Source: Bordetella parapertussis
GTDB taxonomy: Bacteria; Pseudomonadota; Gammaproteobacteria; Burkholderiales; Burkholderiaceae_D
Assembly: GCA_945883145.1 (NCBI GenBank)
Contig: CAMCXB010000022.1
Location: 1 to 35,161 of the forward strand
Direction: 5' to 3'
Length of the DNA stretch: 35,161 nt
Positions 24,422 through 32,232 of the stretch are shown here, in pieces (position 1 is the first letter of the stretch; each line of letters opens with the position of its first letter). The notes under the pieces were generated by a model that was not told the DNA's origin, made no database searches, and saw nothing but the letters and a program-made list of their open reading frames with translations. The position numbers were made by a program, and so were the translations under genes.

Positions 24422-24643
24422 CTAAGATGTTTGAGACAAGATTGAATAAACCGCAGCCAGCACACCGCCGAACACGGACTTGCAGCTCTCTGCACCAGGC
24501 AACCAACTTCGCCATGGCAAACCAGTCATGGTACCGACTAGCGCAATGGTGGAAATTAGGACAAAGCCCAATGAGAAAACAAACCAAAAAGATACAGATG
24601 CATCCTTATATTGCTTGTCGAAATGTTGAGGTGAATTAGTCAT
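24422..24643 (-). CDS. Unidentified 73-residue membrane protein between pufB and pufA
   Basis: I do not recognise this protein. It has a short charged N-terminus (MTNSPQHFDKQYKDASVS) and a strong membrane helix about 19-42 (FWFVFSLGFVLISTIALVGT). Then come the aromatic belt LPWRSWLPGAE and a second mildly hydrophobic helix about 56-70 (SVFGGVLAAVYSIL). No His lies in the helix, so it should not ligate bacteriochlorophyll like PufA or PufB. AAAGGA lies 8 bp before the ATG, and pufA starts 12 bp after its stop, so it must be on the LH1 transcript. A role as an accessory LH1/reaction-centre subunit or assembly factor is inferred from position. It does not look like PufX or PufQ. Confidence 0.8.
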   Translation of the reverse strand: MTNSPQHFDKQYKDASVSFWFVFSLGFVLISTIALVGTMTGLPWRSWLPGAESCKSVFGGVLAAVYSILSQTS

Positions 24644-24677
24644 ACAGTTTTTCCTTTCGCTTTTTAGCTAACCGAGA

Positions 24678-24824
24678 TCAGGTGATCCAGGGACGCCATG
24701 CCCATACCAGGATGTGTGCAATTACGGCAACTACCGTAAAGCCCACCATGCCTTGCATGTAATACGCATGGAATTCCTGCGCCTCTTCGTCAGTCAGACC
24801 GGAGATGCTCTTCCTATCAGCCAT
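24678..24824 (-). CDS. pufB: Light-harvesting LH1 beta subunit
   Basis: Antenna peptide pairing with PufA. The 48 residues read MADRKSISGLTDEEAQEFHA, the beta signature (GLTDEEAQEFH with the outer His). A membrane helix follows with the bacteriochlorophyll-binding His in VAVIAHILVWAWRPWIT. AGGAG lies 8 bp before the ATG. It is too short for ordinary ORF thresholds but unmistakable. A 50-codon ORF from bchZ runs into its start codon, and two small hairpins lie just upstream. Confidence 0.95.
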   Translation of the reverse strand: MADRKSISGLTDEEAQEFHAYYMQGMVGFTVVAVIAHILVWAWRPWIT

Positions 24825-24969
24825 GAGAACGCTCCTTCAAATTGGCCTTACGGCCCGTTGTGCGCAACGCCCGCGCAACCGAGGCAGCCGCAGCATGACG
24901 CCACGACATTAGGTGGGACGGGCAAACAGTCGCCTCACGTCCAATTTGTTTAGCCTGCAGCTCAATCAT
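24817..24969 (-). CDS. Possible 50-codon ORF bridging bchZ and pufB
   Basis: The ATG overlaps the bchZ stop as ATGA, the frame stays open for 50 codons, and its TGA lies inside the first codons of pufB. The product would be basic and Ala/Arg-rich without a membrane helix (start MIELQAKQIGREATV, end NLKERSHG), so it is unlike PufQ, which occupies this position in Rhodobacter. It may be a real small protein, a device that couples pufB translation to bchZ, or an accidental opening in a structured leader. There is no independent evidence for expression. Confidence 0.4.
   Translation of the reverse strand: MIELQAKQIGREATVCPSHLMSWRHAAAASVARALRTTGRKANLKERSHG
24844..24869 (-). ncRNA. Tandem hairpins in the pufB leader
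   Basis: On the mRNA CGTTG-CGCA-CAACG is followed directly by GGCC-GTAA-GGCC, whose GUAA loop is a GNRA tetraloop. They lie about 20 nt upstream of the pufB start. Such structures may mark 5' processing and protect the abundant pufBA message. Stems are short. Cis-acting mRNA structure. Confidence 0.45.
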
Positions 24970-26441
24970 GCTGGCTCTCCTATGCGCATTGCTTCACGCG
25001 CAAGGGCTACTCGTTCTGCTGAAACACGCTGTTCACCGGCTTTGCGTGCATCGCGCTCTGCGCGATCACGTAAACGTTTGGCTACCGAGATTTGCACTAA
25101 CACTGGTTCAGTGCTGATTAATTCGTTGAGTAAGTCATTTGCTTCGTCTTCCCATTCACTATGGGTTTGTTGACCGCGAGCTAAGGTTGGATCGACTTTG
25201 TCCATCTCACTGCCCAAAGGCAAAATATGAAACAGCGCATCAAACAATGAATTACAAAATTCTTGAATCAAATAAGTTGCGCCTGCATAGCCCATGAAAG
25301 GCGTTCCGGTATGACGACGAATAATCGCGCCTGGGAAAGATGCAGGAATAAAAGTAGGGCGCATAGGGGAAGCGCTACCGCCTTCAGCTAAATACATGCG
25401 TTCGTTATAGCTGCCATACATCACCAGCGGTGGCTTCTCATGCACTAGTTTTCGAATCGCTTCGTTATCGGTTTTTTCACCGGCTATACGAGAGACAGCA
25501 AAATTACATGGCAAGCCCATTTCTGTTTCAAAGAAATGTCTCAAGCCACGCGCATAGGTTTCATTCGCCACCACAGCAAAAGTAGCTGTACCAAAAAAGT
25601 CTTGTGTGACTGAACGCCATAAATCCCAGATAGGTTTAATGGTGGTGTGTTTTTCGCGTTCGATGAATGGCTCGGGATCGAGATGTAATAATTCGCCGAG
25701 CTTGCGTAAAAATTTTGTAGTGCTGTGTAAACCGATTGGCGCTTGCAGATAAGGACGATCTAAAGCTTCACACAACATGCGACCAAATTCGCGATACATA
25801 CAAATGTTGACATCGGCTTCAACCAAACGCGATACATCAGCAAGATGGCTACCTAATGGGAACACCATATTGACTTCAGCACCTATACCTTGCACTAAGC
25901 GACGTATCTCAGCTAAGTCACTCGGCATGTTGAAGGTGCCGTAGCTAGGTCCTATGATGTTAACGCGTGGTTTTTCACCAGCAGGACGTTCAGCAAATGG
26001 TTTACGTTCCGGCACTTTTTTCATGCCGTATTCACTCCACAACCAAAACATTGCGCGATTCGCACATTGCCATTGGTCTTCATCAATAGTGCGCGGCAAG
26101 AAGCGCATGATGTTGGTGCCTTCAGGTGTGACACCACCACCTATCATTTCTGCGATAGAACCAGTCACAACCACTGCAGGTAAATCAGGATCGAGTGCTG
26201 CATGCGCACGCTTCATCGAACCTTCTGTTCCTTCGCGACCGAGCTGTTCTTCTGCGAGACCCGTTACAACGATAGGTAATTCATGCGGTGGCAAAGCATC
26301 GCTGTAATGTAAGACGGATGTGACGGGTAAATTTTCACAACCTACCGGCCCATCAATGATGACTTGTAAGCCTTTGATCGCAGTGAACACATACACTGCG
26401 CCCCAATATCCACCTGCTCTGTCGTGGTCGATGACGTACAT
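24966..26441 (-). CDS. bchZ: Chlorophyllide a reductase subunit Z
   Basis: With BchY it forms the catalytic component of the nitrogenase-like chlorophyllide a reductase, which reduces ring B to give the bacteriochlorin. The 491 residues have the family opening MYVIDHDRAGGYWGAVYVFT and the cofactor-binding IDGPVGCENLPVTSVLHYSD. VTGLAEEQLGREG, NIIGPSYGTFNMPSDLAEI and the C-terminal light-independent reductase tail follow. Its ATG shares one base with the bchY stop (TGATG). Confidence 0.97.
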   Translation of the reverse strand: MYVIDHDRAGGYWGAVYVFTAIKGLQVIIDGPVGCENLPVTSVLHYSDALPPHELPIVVTGLAEEQLGREGTEGSMKRAHAALDPDLPAVVVTGSIAEMIGGGVTPEGTNIMRFLPRTIDEDQWQCANRAMFWLWSEYGMKKVPERKPFAERPAGEKPRVNIIGPSYGTFNMPSDLAEIRRLVQGIGAEVNMVFPLGSHLADVSRLVEADVNICMYREFGRMLCEALDRPYLQAPIGLHSTTKFLRKLGELLHLDPEPFIEREKHTTIKPIWDLWRSVTQDFFGTATFAVVANETYARGLRHFFETEMGLPCNFAVSRIAGEKTDNEAIRKLVHEKPPLVMYGSYNERMYLAEGGSASPMRPTFIPASFPGAIIRRHTGTPFMGYAGATYLIQEFCNSLFDALFHILPLGSEMDKVDPTLARGQQTHSEWEDEANDLLNELISTEPVLVQISVAKRLRDRAERDARKAGEQRVSAERVALAREAMRIGEPA

Positions 26442-27967
26442 CAGATCATCTCCTCAGCTTTGCGTTTCTTCGCTAGCTTTTCCATTTTCCTGCGTGTCTC
26501 AGCACGAAACTCTGGACGTCCTACTGGAACACCTTCCCACACACCTGCACGATCACCTTCACCTGCATTACCAAAGAAGGCTTTCATTTCATCGAAGCGT
26601 GATTTATTTCCTATCGCAGCATTAATCACTGTTGCGAGTGAACCTGCGCCAGCTGGTCCCATTAAAGGACGTGCTGAAACGAGATTAGTGAAATACAAAC
26701 CTGGAATACTGAGTTCTTTTGCAGCTTGCACAATCGGTGTCGTACCAATTGCAAGATCAGGTTTAAATTCATGTACTGCAGCGAGATCTTGTTCTAGTGA
26801 TGCGCGATACTGCACATGAACACCACGCGCTTCTAACCATTGACGATCTAATTCACTGTAAGGTGTATGTGGACAAGCAGTGCCTACATAGCGTAGATCC
26901 GCACCACTTTCTATTAACAAGCGAGCGACTAATAATTCTGAGCCCTCATAACCTGACATGGTGATGCGACCTTTGATCGGCTTTGCTGCAAGCGCTGCTT
27001 TAATCGCAGGTAGAAAACGATTTTTTGCTGCATCAATTTTGTCTTGACCTACATTGCATTGATTGCCAATCGCTTGTAACCAATTTTCAGTGCCGTCGTA
27101 ACCTACCGGTGCTGAACCTATGATGCTACGACCTGCAGTTTCAAACTCACGAATACTTGCGGTGTAAAACGGATGTATCGCAGCAACTGCTGCGCAATCT
27201 AATGCTGTGTAAAGTTCACGCCATTCACGTGTAGGCACTACTGAACCTGCTGCTAAGCCCATAGGCTCCAACAACATACCAATCACGACTGGATCTGCAG
27301 GGAACATTTCACCTAACAGAGTGATGGTTGGTTTATCACTGCGTTTTTCACGTGGTGCTGCAACTGGACCTGCCATCGCTTCATTACGTGCATATTTCAG
27401 CATCGCACCTGCTAAGACATCTTTTGCTTCTGCATGCGTGGGTACACCAAAGCCAGGTACATCGATACCGATCACACGTACGCCATTTATTTCTTTAGGC
27501 AGAATTTGTAGAGGCACACCACTGGCTGTAGGTACACATAAATTGATGATGACGATAGCGTCATATAAATCTGGATTCGCTTCTTTGTGTACGGCATCGC
27601 GTATGTCTTCAAATAATTTGCCGGTGACTAATGATTCTGAATTAAACGGTACATAACCTACACTACGTCGCGCACCATAAAAGTGGGAAGTAAAGGTTAG
27701 TCCATAAACACAGCATGCAGAGCCCGACAAAATTGTTGCAGTTCTGCGCATACGTAATCCAACACGCAATGAGCCAAATGCAGGACACATGCTTTGCGGT
27801 TGATCGTGTGGTCCTTTTGGATAATCTTTTGCGTACTGATCTAATGCTTCACTCTTACCTGCAGCACGCGCTGCTGCAAGCATTTCATCTTTACCAGAAT
27901 GACAGCCGTGCCCATCGCTTTTTAAAGCGTCGGGATTGGCTACGATAGGAATGATGGGATGACTCAT
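26441..27967 (-). CDS. bchY: Chlorophyllide a reductase subunit Y
   Basis: Second catalytic subunit of chlorophyllide a reductase. The 508 residues show QSMCPAFGSLRVGLRMRRTA and LSGSACCVYGLTFTSHFYGA, with cysteines in positions expected for the bridging [4Fe-4S] cluster. VIINLCVPTASGVPLQILP, IDVPGFGVPTHAEAKDVLAG and YRASLEQDLAAVHEFKPDLA follow. A purine-rich GAGAGAG precedes the ATG. It lies 30 bp after bchX, in a spacer that contains half of an 18-bp palindrome. Confidence 0.97.
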   Translation of the reverse strand: MSHPIIPIVANPDALKSDGHGCHSGKDEMLAAARAAGKSEALDQYAKDYPKGPHDQPQSMCPAFGSLRVGLRMRRTATILSGSACCVYGLTFTSHFYGARRSVGYVPFNSESLVTGKLFEDIRDAVHKEANPDLYDAIVIINLCVPTASGVPLQILPKEINGVRVIGIDVPGFGVPTHAEAKDVLAGAMLKYARNEAMAGPVAAPREKRSDKPTITLLGEMFPADPVVIGMLLEPMGLAAGSVVPTREWRELYTALDCAAVAAIHPFYTASIREFETAGRSIIGSAPVGYDGTENWLQAIGNQCNVGQDKIDAAKNRFLPAIKAALAAKPIKGRITMSGYEGSELLVARLLIESGADLRYVGTACPHTPYSELDRQWLEARGVHVQYRASLEQDLAAVHEFKPDLAIGTTPIVQAAKELSIPGLYFTNLVSARPLMGPAGAGSLATVINAAIGNKSRFDEMKAFFGNAGEGDRAGVWEGVPVGRPEFRAETRRKMEKLAKKRKAEEMI

Positions 27968-27984
27968 GATTTGTGCTCTCTCGA

Positions 27985-28002
27985 TTTAACCAATTGGTTA
28001 AA
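27985..28002. repeat. 18-bp perfect palindrome across the bchX stop codon
   Basis: TTTAACCAATTGGTTAAA is its own reverse complement and contains the bchX TAA. It could be a protein-binding site or a weak RNA hairpin between bchX and bchY; no known regulator motif fits clearly. Confidence 0.55.
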
Positions 28003-29026
28003 CTTCGTCGTACACGACTTCCAAGGTTTCTTTGATGACTTCTGTTTTGCCTACCATGTCAAATACAGTCGCTGGCTCTAACACCACATCACGTCCCACC
28101 ACATCGGATGCAAACAATCCTAATAATTCATCTTGTGACATTGGCTTAGGTCGAACTGGCGGAGCATCTGCGACATTTTGTGCAAGTGTTGCGAACAGCT
28201 CGCCCCATTGACTTTCAGGACGACCGATAATTTCGTAACTTGCACTCTTGCGACGAATATCTTCATTCGCTGGAATAGCTGACAAAACAGGAATGCCTGC
28301 GTGCGTAGCAAATGCTTGTGCTTCGCCCGTGCCATCATCTTTATTAATCACCATGCCTGCCACACCAACATTGCCACCGAGCTTGCGGAAATATTCCACA
28401 GCTGAGCAAACGTTATTGGCGACATAGAGAGACTGCAAATCATTGCTAGCTACTACGATCACTTTTTGACACATGTCACGCGCGATTGGTAATCCAAAAC
28501 CACCGCACACCACATCGCCTAAGAAATCGAGTAATACATAATCGAATCCCCACTCATGAAAACCTAATTTCTCGAGTAGTTCAAAGCCATGAATAATGCC
28601 GCGACCACCGCAACCACGACCGACTTCAGGACCGCCTAGTTCCATTGCATACACACCATCACGCTTAAAGCACACATCACCAATGGCGACTGCTTCACCA
28701 GCGAGTTTTTTCTTGGATGAAGTTTCTATGATGGTGGGGCATGCGCGACCACCAAACAACAAAGAAGTGGTATCACTCTTAGGATCACAGCCAATCAATA
28801 AAACTTTTTTACCTTGTTGCGCCATCATGTAAGACAAGTTAGCCAAGGTAAAACTTTTACCAATACCGCCTTTGCCATAGATCGCAATGATTTGTGTTTC
28901 TTTGGTTGCTGGCGATGTGGCAACTGGATCAGGATCAATCGCTGCTTCAGCACGTAAACTCTCTGTTTGCAAATTTTCTTTTTGCATGAATTTTATTGTT
29001 GCAGTTGCAGGAATCGAATTCGTCAT
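27998..29026 (-). CDS. bchX: Chlorophyllide a reductase iron protein subunit X
   Basis: NifH-like ATPase passing electrons to BchYZ. I start it at the ATG at 29026 (MTNSIPATATIKF, 342 residues), preceded by GGAG; an in-frame TTG five codons upstream is less likely. The P-loop is IAIYGKGGIGKSFTLANLSY. The [4Fe-4S] cysteines lie in ELGGPEVGRGCGGRGI and DVVCGGFGLPIARDMCQ. GCDPKSDTTSLLFGG matches switch I. The N-terminal extension of about 45 residues before the P-loop is typical for BchX versus BchL. The ATG overlaps the bchC stop (ATGA). Confidence 0.97.
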   Translation of the reverse strand: MTNSIPATATIKFMQKENLQTESLRAEAAIDPDPVATSPATKETQIIAIYGKGGIGKSFTLANLSYMMAQQGKKVLLIGCDPKSDTTSLLFGGRACPTIIETSSKKKLAGEAVAIGDVCFKRDGVYAMELGGPEVGRGCGGRGIIHGFELLEKLGFHEWGFDYVLLDFLGDVVCGGFGLPIARDMCQKVIVVASNDLQSLYVANNVCSAVEYFRKLGGNVGVAGMVINKDDGTGEAQAFATHAGIPVLSAIPANEDIRRKSASYEIIGRPESQWGELFATLAQNVADAPPVRPKPMSQDELLGLFASDVVGRDVVLEPATVFDMVGKTEVIKETLEVVYDEV

Positions 29027-29961
29027 TTCGTATTTCTCCAATCGAGGATCATCTTCAGACAGTTCGGGTCACTGAAGGCAGTGCGATATGCAGCATCAGC
29101 CTGATCAGGCGCGCTACGGTGAGTAATAAGGTTTTCTAATGAGAGACGGCCAGACTCGACTAAATTCACAACAGATTGCAAGTCTTGTGGCTTCCATTGT
29201 GCTGCTACGCGTATGCGTGCTTCGCGCATAAATGCTGGCGCAAATGCAAATGAAATTGGCTGATCATAAAAACCAGCTAATACGATTTCGCAATTCGGTG
29301 CGGAACGAGAAATTAATGTGTCGAGTAATTTTGCATCACCGCTCACATCACAAATACAGCGATAGTTAGTGCGAGGATCATCTTTAGGATCAATCACGTC
29401 ATAGCCAACATTGCCGGTACGACGATCTGGATTGGTGTCCCATACCACTGGCTTCGCACCCGCTATGACAGCTAGTCTTGCCATCATGCGACCTAATACG
29501 CCATGGCCAATAATGAGTTCGGGTTGGGTTAATCCTGGTGCTGAATGCGCGTGATAGGCAGTTGCTGCCAGTGCCAATAAGGTGCCTTGTTCGCCCAACT
29601 CTTCTTTGATGCGCATGGCGCGTAATGCTGGAATCACTACCCTTGAAGCTGCACCACCAAATAAGCCGCGCACATCGCCAAAACATGCTGCACCTGGCAC
29701 GAACACCATTTCACCAACTTTATAATTTGTGCTGGTACCAGCTTGGGTCACACGACCGACTGACTCATAGCCTGGAACCAATGGATAGCCCATGCCAGGG
29801 AAGGTAGGCATGCGACCTGACCATAGTAATTTTTCTGTGCCGGTAGAAATGCCACTCCAGCTGATATCAACCACGAGATCATTCGCCGTGGCTGCAACTA
29901 ATGGCAGCTCGCGCACGCTGAGCTGCAATGGCTGTTCTAGCACGACGGCTTGCGCGTTCAT
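29023..29961 (-). CDS. bchC: 3-hydroxyethyl bacteriochlorophyllide a dehydrogenase
   Basis: Oxidises the C3 hydroxyethyl group to the acetyl group of bacteriochlorophyllide a. The 312 residues are of the medium-chain dehydrogenase type: SWSGISTGTEKLLWSGRMP, YPLVPGYESVGRVTQAG, VFVPGAACFGDVRGLFGG and the nucleotide-binding IIGHGVLGRMMARLAVIAG. It is the first gene after its own PpsR-type promoter and overlaps bchX by 4 bp, so bchCXYZ and the puf genes probably form a superoperon from here. Confidence 0.95.
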   Translation of the reverse strand: MNAQAVVLEQPLQLSVRELPLVAATANDLVVDISWSGISTGTEKLLWSGRMPTFPGMGYPLVPGYESVGRVTQAGTSTNYKVGEMVFVPGAACFGDVRGLFGGAASRVVIPALRAMRIKEELGEQGTLLALAATAYHAHSAPGLTQPELIIGHGVLGRMMARLAVIAGAKPVVWDTNPDRRTGNVGYDVIDPKDDPRTNYRCICDVSGDAKLLDTLISRSAPNCEIVLAGFYDQPISFAFAPAFMREARIRVAAQWKPQDLQSVVNLVESGRLSLENLITHRSAPDQADAAYRTAFSDPNCLKMILDWRNTK

Positions 29962-30047
29962 ACATTACCCCGCATTGGGGCGTTTGAACTGCGGTTATTT
30001 GTCTCGTCTTGCAGGTTTTTCATGTTGCACCTGGCTTGTAGGGATAG

Positions 30048-30065
30048 TGTCATTCTAGACTTACA
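30048..30065. promoter_or_regulatory. PpsR/CrtJ-type site overlapping the bchC -10 box
   Basis: TGTCATTCTAGACTTACA fits TGT-N12-ACA exactly. On the minus strand its centre contains TAGAAT, the likely -10 box of bchC. Confidence 0.8.
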
Positions 30066-30079
30066 GTAAATACTGTCAA
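30052..30079 (-). promoter_or_regulatory. bchC promoter
   Basis: On the minus strand TTGACA (30079-30074), a 16-bp spacer and TAGAAT (30057-30052) form a good sigma70-like promoter for bchC, about 90 bp before its start. It lies within the crtF-bchC gap, giving bchCXYZ-puf a start independent of crtEF. Confidence 0.75.
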
Positions 30080-30091
30080 GTATTATTTACA
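30074..30091. promoter_or_regulatory. PpsR/CrtJ-type site overlapping the bchC -35 box
   Basis: TGTCAAGTATTATTTACA fits TGT-N12-ACA exactly, and its left end read on the minus strand is the TTGACA -35 box. It lies 26 bp from the first site, so both promoter elements are covered by one site each. Confidence 0.82.
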
Positions 30092-30112
30092 TTTAATTTC
30101 GTCTATTTATTT

Positions 30113-31264
30113 TTACTTTGCCTGTGCTACTAATAGCCTGACCTGTAGCGGTATTCTGGTCGGCAATAAACGAACGCTACCAAAACCTGCGGCCTCGATT
30201 AACGCGCTTAATTCCTCTTTGGTACGCGGACGACCGCGCCCCATGGCCAGCAAATAAAAACCAAAATACGCGTCACCCATGGCTTCAGCGCCGCGCGTAC
30301 CCGACATGGGCTCTGCCAAAATTAAGGTGGCTCCCGCAGGCAATGCGCGACGTACTGATTTCAAAATAGTTAGTGCTCGCTCATCGTCATGGTCATGTAT
30401 GACGCGAACTAAGGAGGCAATATCAGCTCCCGTAGGCAAGGTGTCGGCGAGAAAATTGCCGCCTACTGCTTGCGCTCGATCGGCTATGCCTGCGGTCGCA
30501 AAGCGCGCACGGGCGCGTTCCGCAACGGCAGGTAAATCAAATAAAGTGAGTTTTAAATGCGGTGCTCGTGCTGCAACACTGGTGAGAAAACGCCCTTCGC
30601 CACCGCCCACATCGAGCAGACTACGAAAGCGCGTAAGTGGAAATGCATCTAGAATTTCGGTCGCCACCAGGGGTTGGGATGCCGCCATCAATTGGGAGTA
30701 GCTCGCCACTTTTTCTGGGCTTAACTCTGCGGCCTTGGTAGGTGCGTTGTCAGCGGTGTAAGGATAGTAGCCAGATAATTCTGGTGGCGGTCCGTTGCCA
30801 CGCAAAAGCGCAACCGGATCGGCCAAGTCGGTATACAGGGTGGCGTGATGTTCAATCATGGCCAGAACTGCTTCATTCCCAACCAAAGGTGCGCCTAGTA
30901 CACCCAGTCCATAGCGGGGTTTGCCATCAGCATCTAAGCCACGTTTTTCAACTAACTTAATGGACTGTGCCGCAGCCAATAGTCTCTCTGCAGCTTCAAG
31001 CGTCAAATCCATTTGCTGTGCCAACACAGACAAACTTTGCGGTCCATTTGCGAGCTTGGTAAACAGATCGAGTTTTACGCAGGCTGCTAATACCTGCGAA
31101 TACACAAAACCCGCAACCAGATCAAATACTTCCCTAGCGCGTTTATGCGCAATCGGACGGGTTAGTACAAAACCGGAGGCTGCTCGCAAGAAAGCAGGAT
31201 TGGCGAGTAGGCGATCACGCCATCCCAGTAAGCGATCGGACCAAGACAAACTAGCGCTAATCAT
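30113..31264 (-). CDS. crtF: Hydroxyneurosporene O-methyltransferase
   Basis: SAM-dependent methylation of the C-1 hydroxyl of hydroxylated acyclic carotenoids. The ATG at 31264 gives 383 residues (an in-frame TTG lies one codon earlier). An N-terminal dimerisation region with winged-helix character (LFTKLANGPQSLSVLAQQMD) precedes the methyltransferase fold: LLDVGGGEGRFLTSVAARAP (SAM site), LFDLPAVAERARARF, VRVIHDHDDERALTIL and LILAEPMSGTRGAEAMGDAY. No ribosome-binding site is visible; it begins 6 bp after the crtE stop, suggesting coupling. Confidence 0.93.
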   Translation of the reverse strand: MISASLSWSDRLLGWRDRLLANPAFLRAASGFVLTRPIAHKRAREVFDLVAGFVYSQVLAACVKLDLFTKLANGPQSLSVLAQQMDLTLEAAERLLAAAQSIKLVEKRGLDADGKPRYGLGVLGAPLVGNEAVLAMIEHHATLYTDLADPVALLRGNGPPPELSGYYPYTADNAPTKAAELSPEKVASYSQLMAASQPLVATEILDAFPLTRFRSLLDVGGGEGRFLTSVAARAPHLKLTLFDLPAVAERARARFATAGIADRAQAVGGNFLADTLPTGADIASLVRVIHDHDDERALTILKSVRRALPAGATLILAEPMSGTRGAEAMGDAYFGFYLLAMGRGRPRTKEELSALIEAAGFGSVRLLPTRIPLQVRLLVAQAK

Positions 31265-31270
31265 CAAAAG

Positions 31271-32164
31271 TTAGGCCGCGATGCGGGTGACGGTGGGCGC
31301 AATCAACCGCGTCATTTCCACTGGCACCAGACGTTTGGCTTCTGCTCTCACCAATGTGCGTAACTGCGCTGAACCACGGCAACTAGGAATCGATGCGCTC
31401 GCATAAGTAATCAACTGATCGAAATATTGAATCGCGCCCGACAGACCTAATTCAGCTGCTGAACTTGGACGGCCATGGGCAGCATCCTGACCTATTGGCT
31501 TACCTAAGGTTTCCGGATCTGAAGCGACATCGCGAATATCATCAGCAACTTGATAGGCCTCGCCTAACCATTCGCCTAATGCGCGCCAAGGGTCAGCAGA
31601 AGCACCTGCTGCTTGTGCACCGGCTGCTGTCGCCGCTACGAATAAGGCACCTGTTTTTGCGCGTTGATATTCAGTTAAAGCGACACGTGGCTCGCATTCC
31701 CAAGCTTGTCCTGCCACGATGCCATGCGGCGCACCAACTGCTTCGGAAATGGTTTTGATCAGGGGAACCAGTCGTTCGGCACGCGTTGCCGCACTGGCTG
31801 CTACGCTCTGGAATGCTGTGACAATTAAGGCATCGCCTGCCAATACAGCCAAACGTTCTCCATAAGCTGCGAATACGGAAGGACGACCACGACGAGTGGC
31901 GGCATTATCAAAGCAAGGCAAATCATCATGCACAAGAGATGCGCAATGTAATAACTCTATAGCTGCGCCGGCTGATGCGGCTAAGTCGAGATCATCGGCT
32001 GCACAAGCTTGCGCTACCGCTAAACATAAATGCGGCCTAATCCTCGCACCGCCTGGAAATACGGCATGGCGAATTGCCTGAGCTAATTTGGGTGGGCCGC
32101 CTGCACCTTCTTGTGCTTCTATTGCCGCCAACAGTGCCGCTTCGATACGCTTGCTGTTATCCAT
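31271..32164 (-). CDS. crtE: Geranylgeranyl diphosphate synthase
   Basis: Supplies geranylgeranyl diphosphate for carotenoids and the bacteriochlorophyll tail. The ATG at 32164 (MDNSKRIEAALLA) follows GGAGGAAAT, the strongest ribosome-binding site here; the in-frame TTG at 32179 is rejected. The 297 residues carry the first Asp-rich motif in CASLVHDDLPCFDNAATRRG, then GIVAGQAWECEP, and the second Asp motif QVADDIRDVASDPETLGKPI. It is the first gene of the minus-strand photosynthesis block, behind a PpsR-type promoter. Confidence 0.95.
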   Translation of the reverse strand: MDNSKRIEAALLAAIEAQEGAGGPPKLAQAIRHAVFPGGARIRPHLCLAVAQACAADDLDLAASAGAAIELLHCASLVHDDLPCFDNAATRRGRPSVFAAYGERLAVLAGDALIVTAFQSVAASAATRAERLVPLIKTISEAVGAPHGIVAGQAWECEPRVALTEYQRAKTGALFVAATAAGAQAAGASADPWRALGEWLGEAYQVADDIRDVASDPETLGKPIGQDAAHGRPSSAAELGLSGAIQYFDQLITYASASIPSCRGSAQLRTLVRAEAKRLVPVEMTRLIAPTVTRIAA

Positions 32165-32203
32165 ATTTCCTCCGCTCAAGGCAGAATCGCCTAGTGAAGG
32201 TGT

Positions 32204-32232
32204 AAATTACAGTTGGCAAACTAATGTGTCAA
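32204..32232 (-). promoter_or_regulatory. crtE promoter
   Basis: On the minus strand TTGACA (32232-32227), a 17-bp spacer and TAATTT (32209-32204) form a sigma70-like promoter about 40 bp before crtE. Confidence 0.72.

Noticed and set aside
24117..24587. 156-codon minus-strand frame across pufA and the unknown gene
   Set aside because: It overlaps pufA, whose LH1 alpha sequence is unmistakable, in another frame and has no family features.
24817..24969. pufQ in the bchZ-pufB gap
   Set aside because: The 50-codon product lacks the membrane helix and sequence features of PufQ; it is reported as an unknown small ORF instead.
30279..30701. 140-codon plus-strand frame opposite crtF
   Set aside because: Arg/Ala/Ser-rich shadow of crtF codon bias; no motif or ribosome-binding site.
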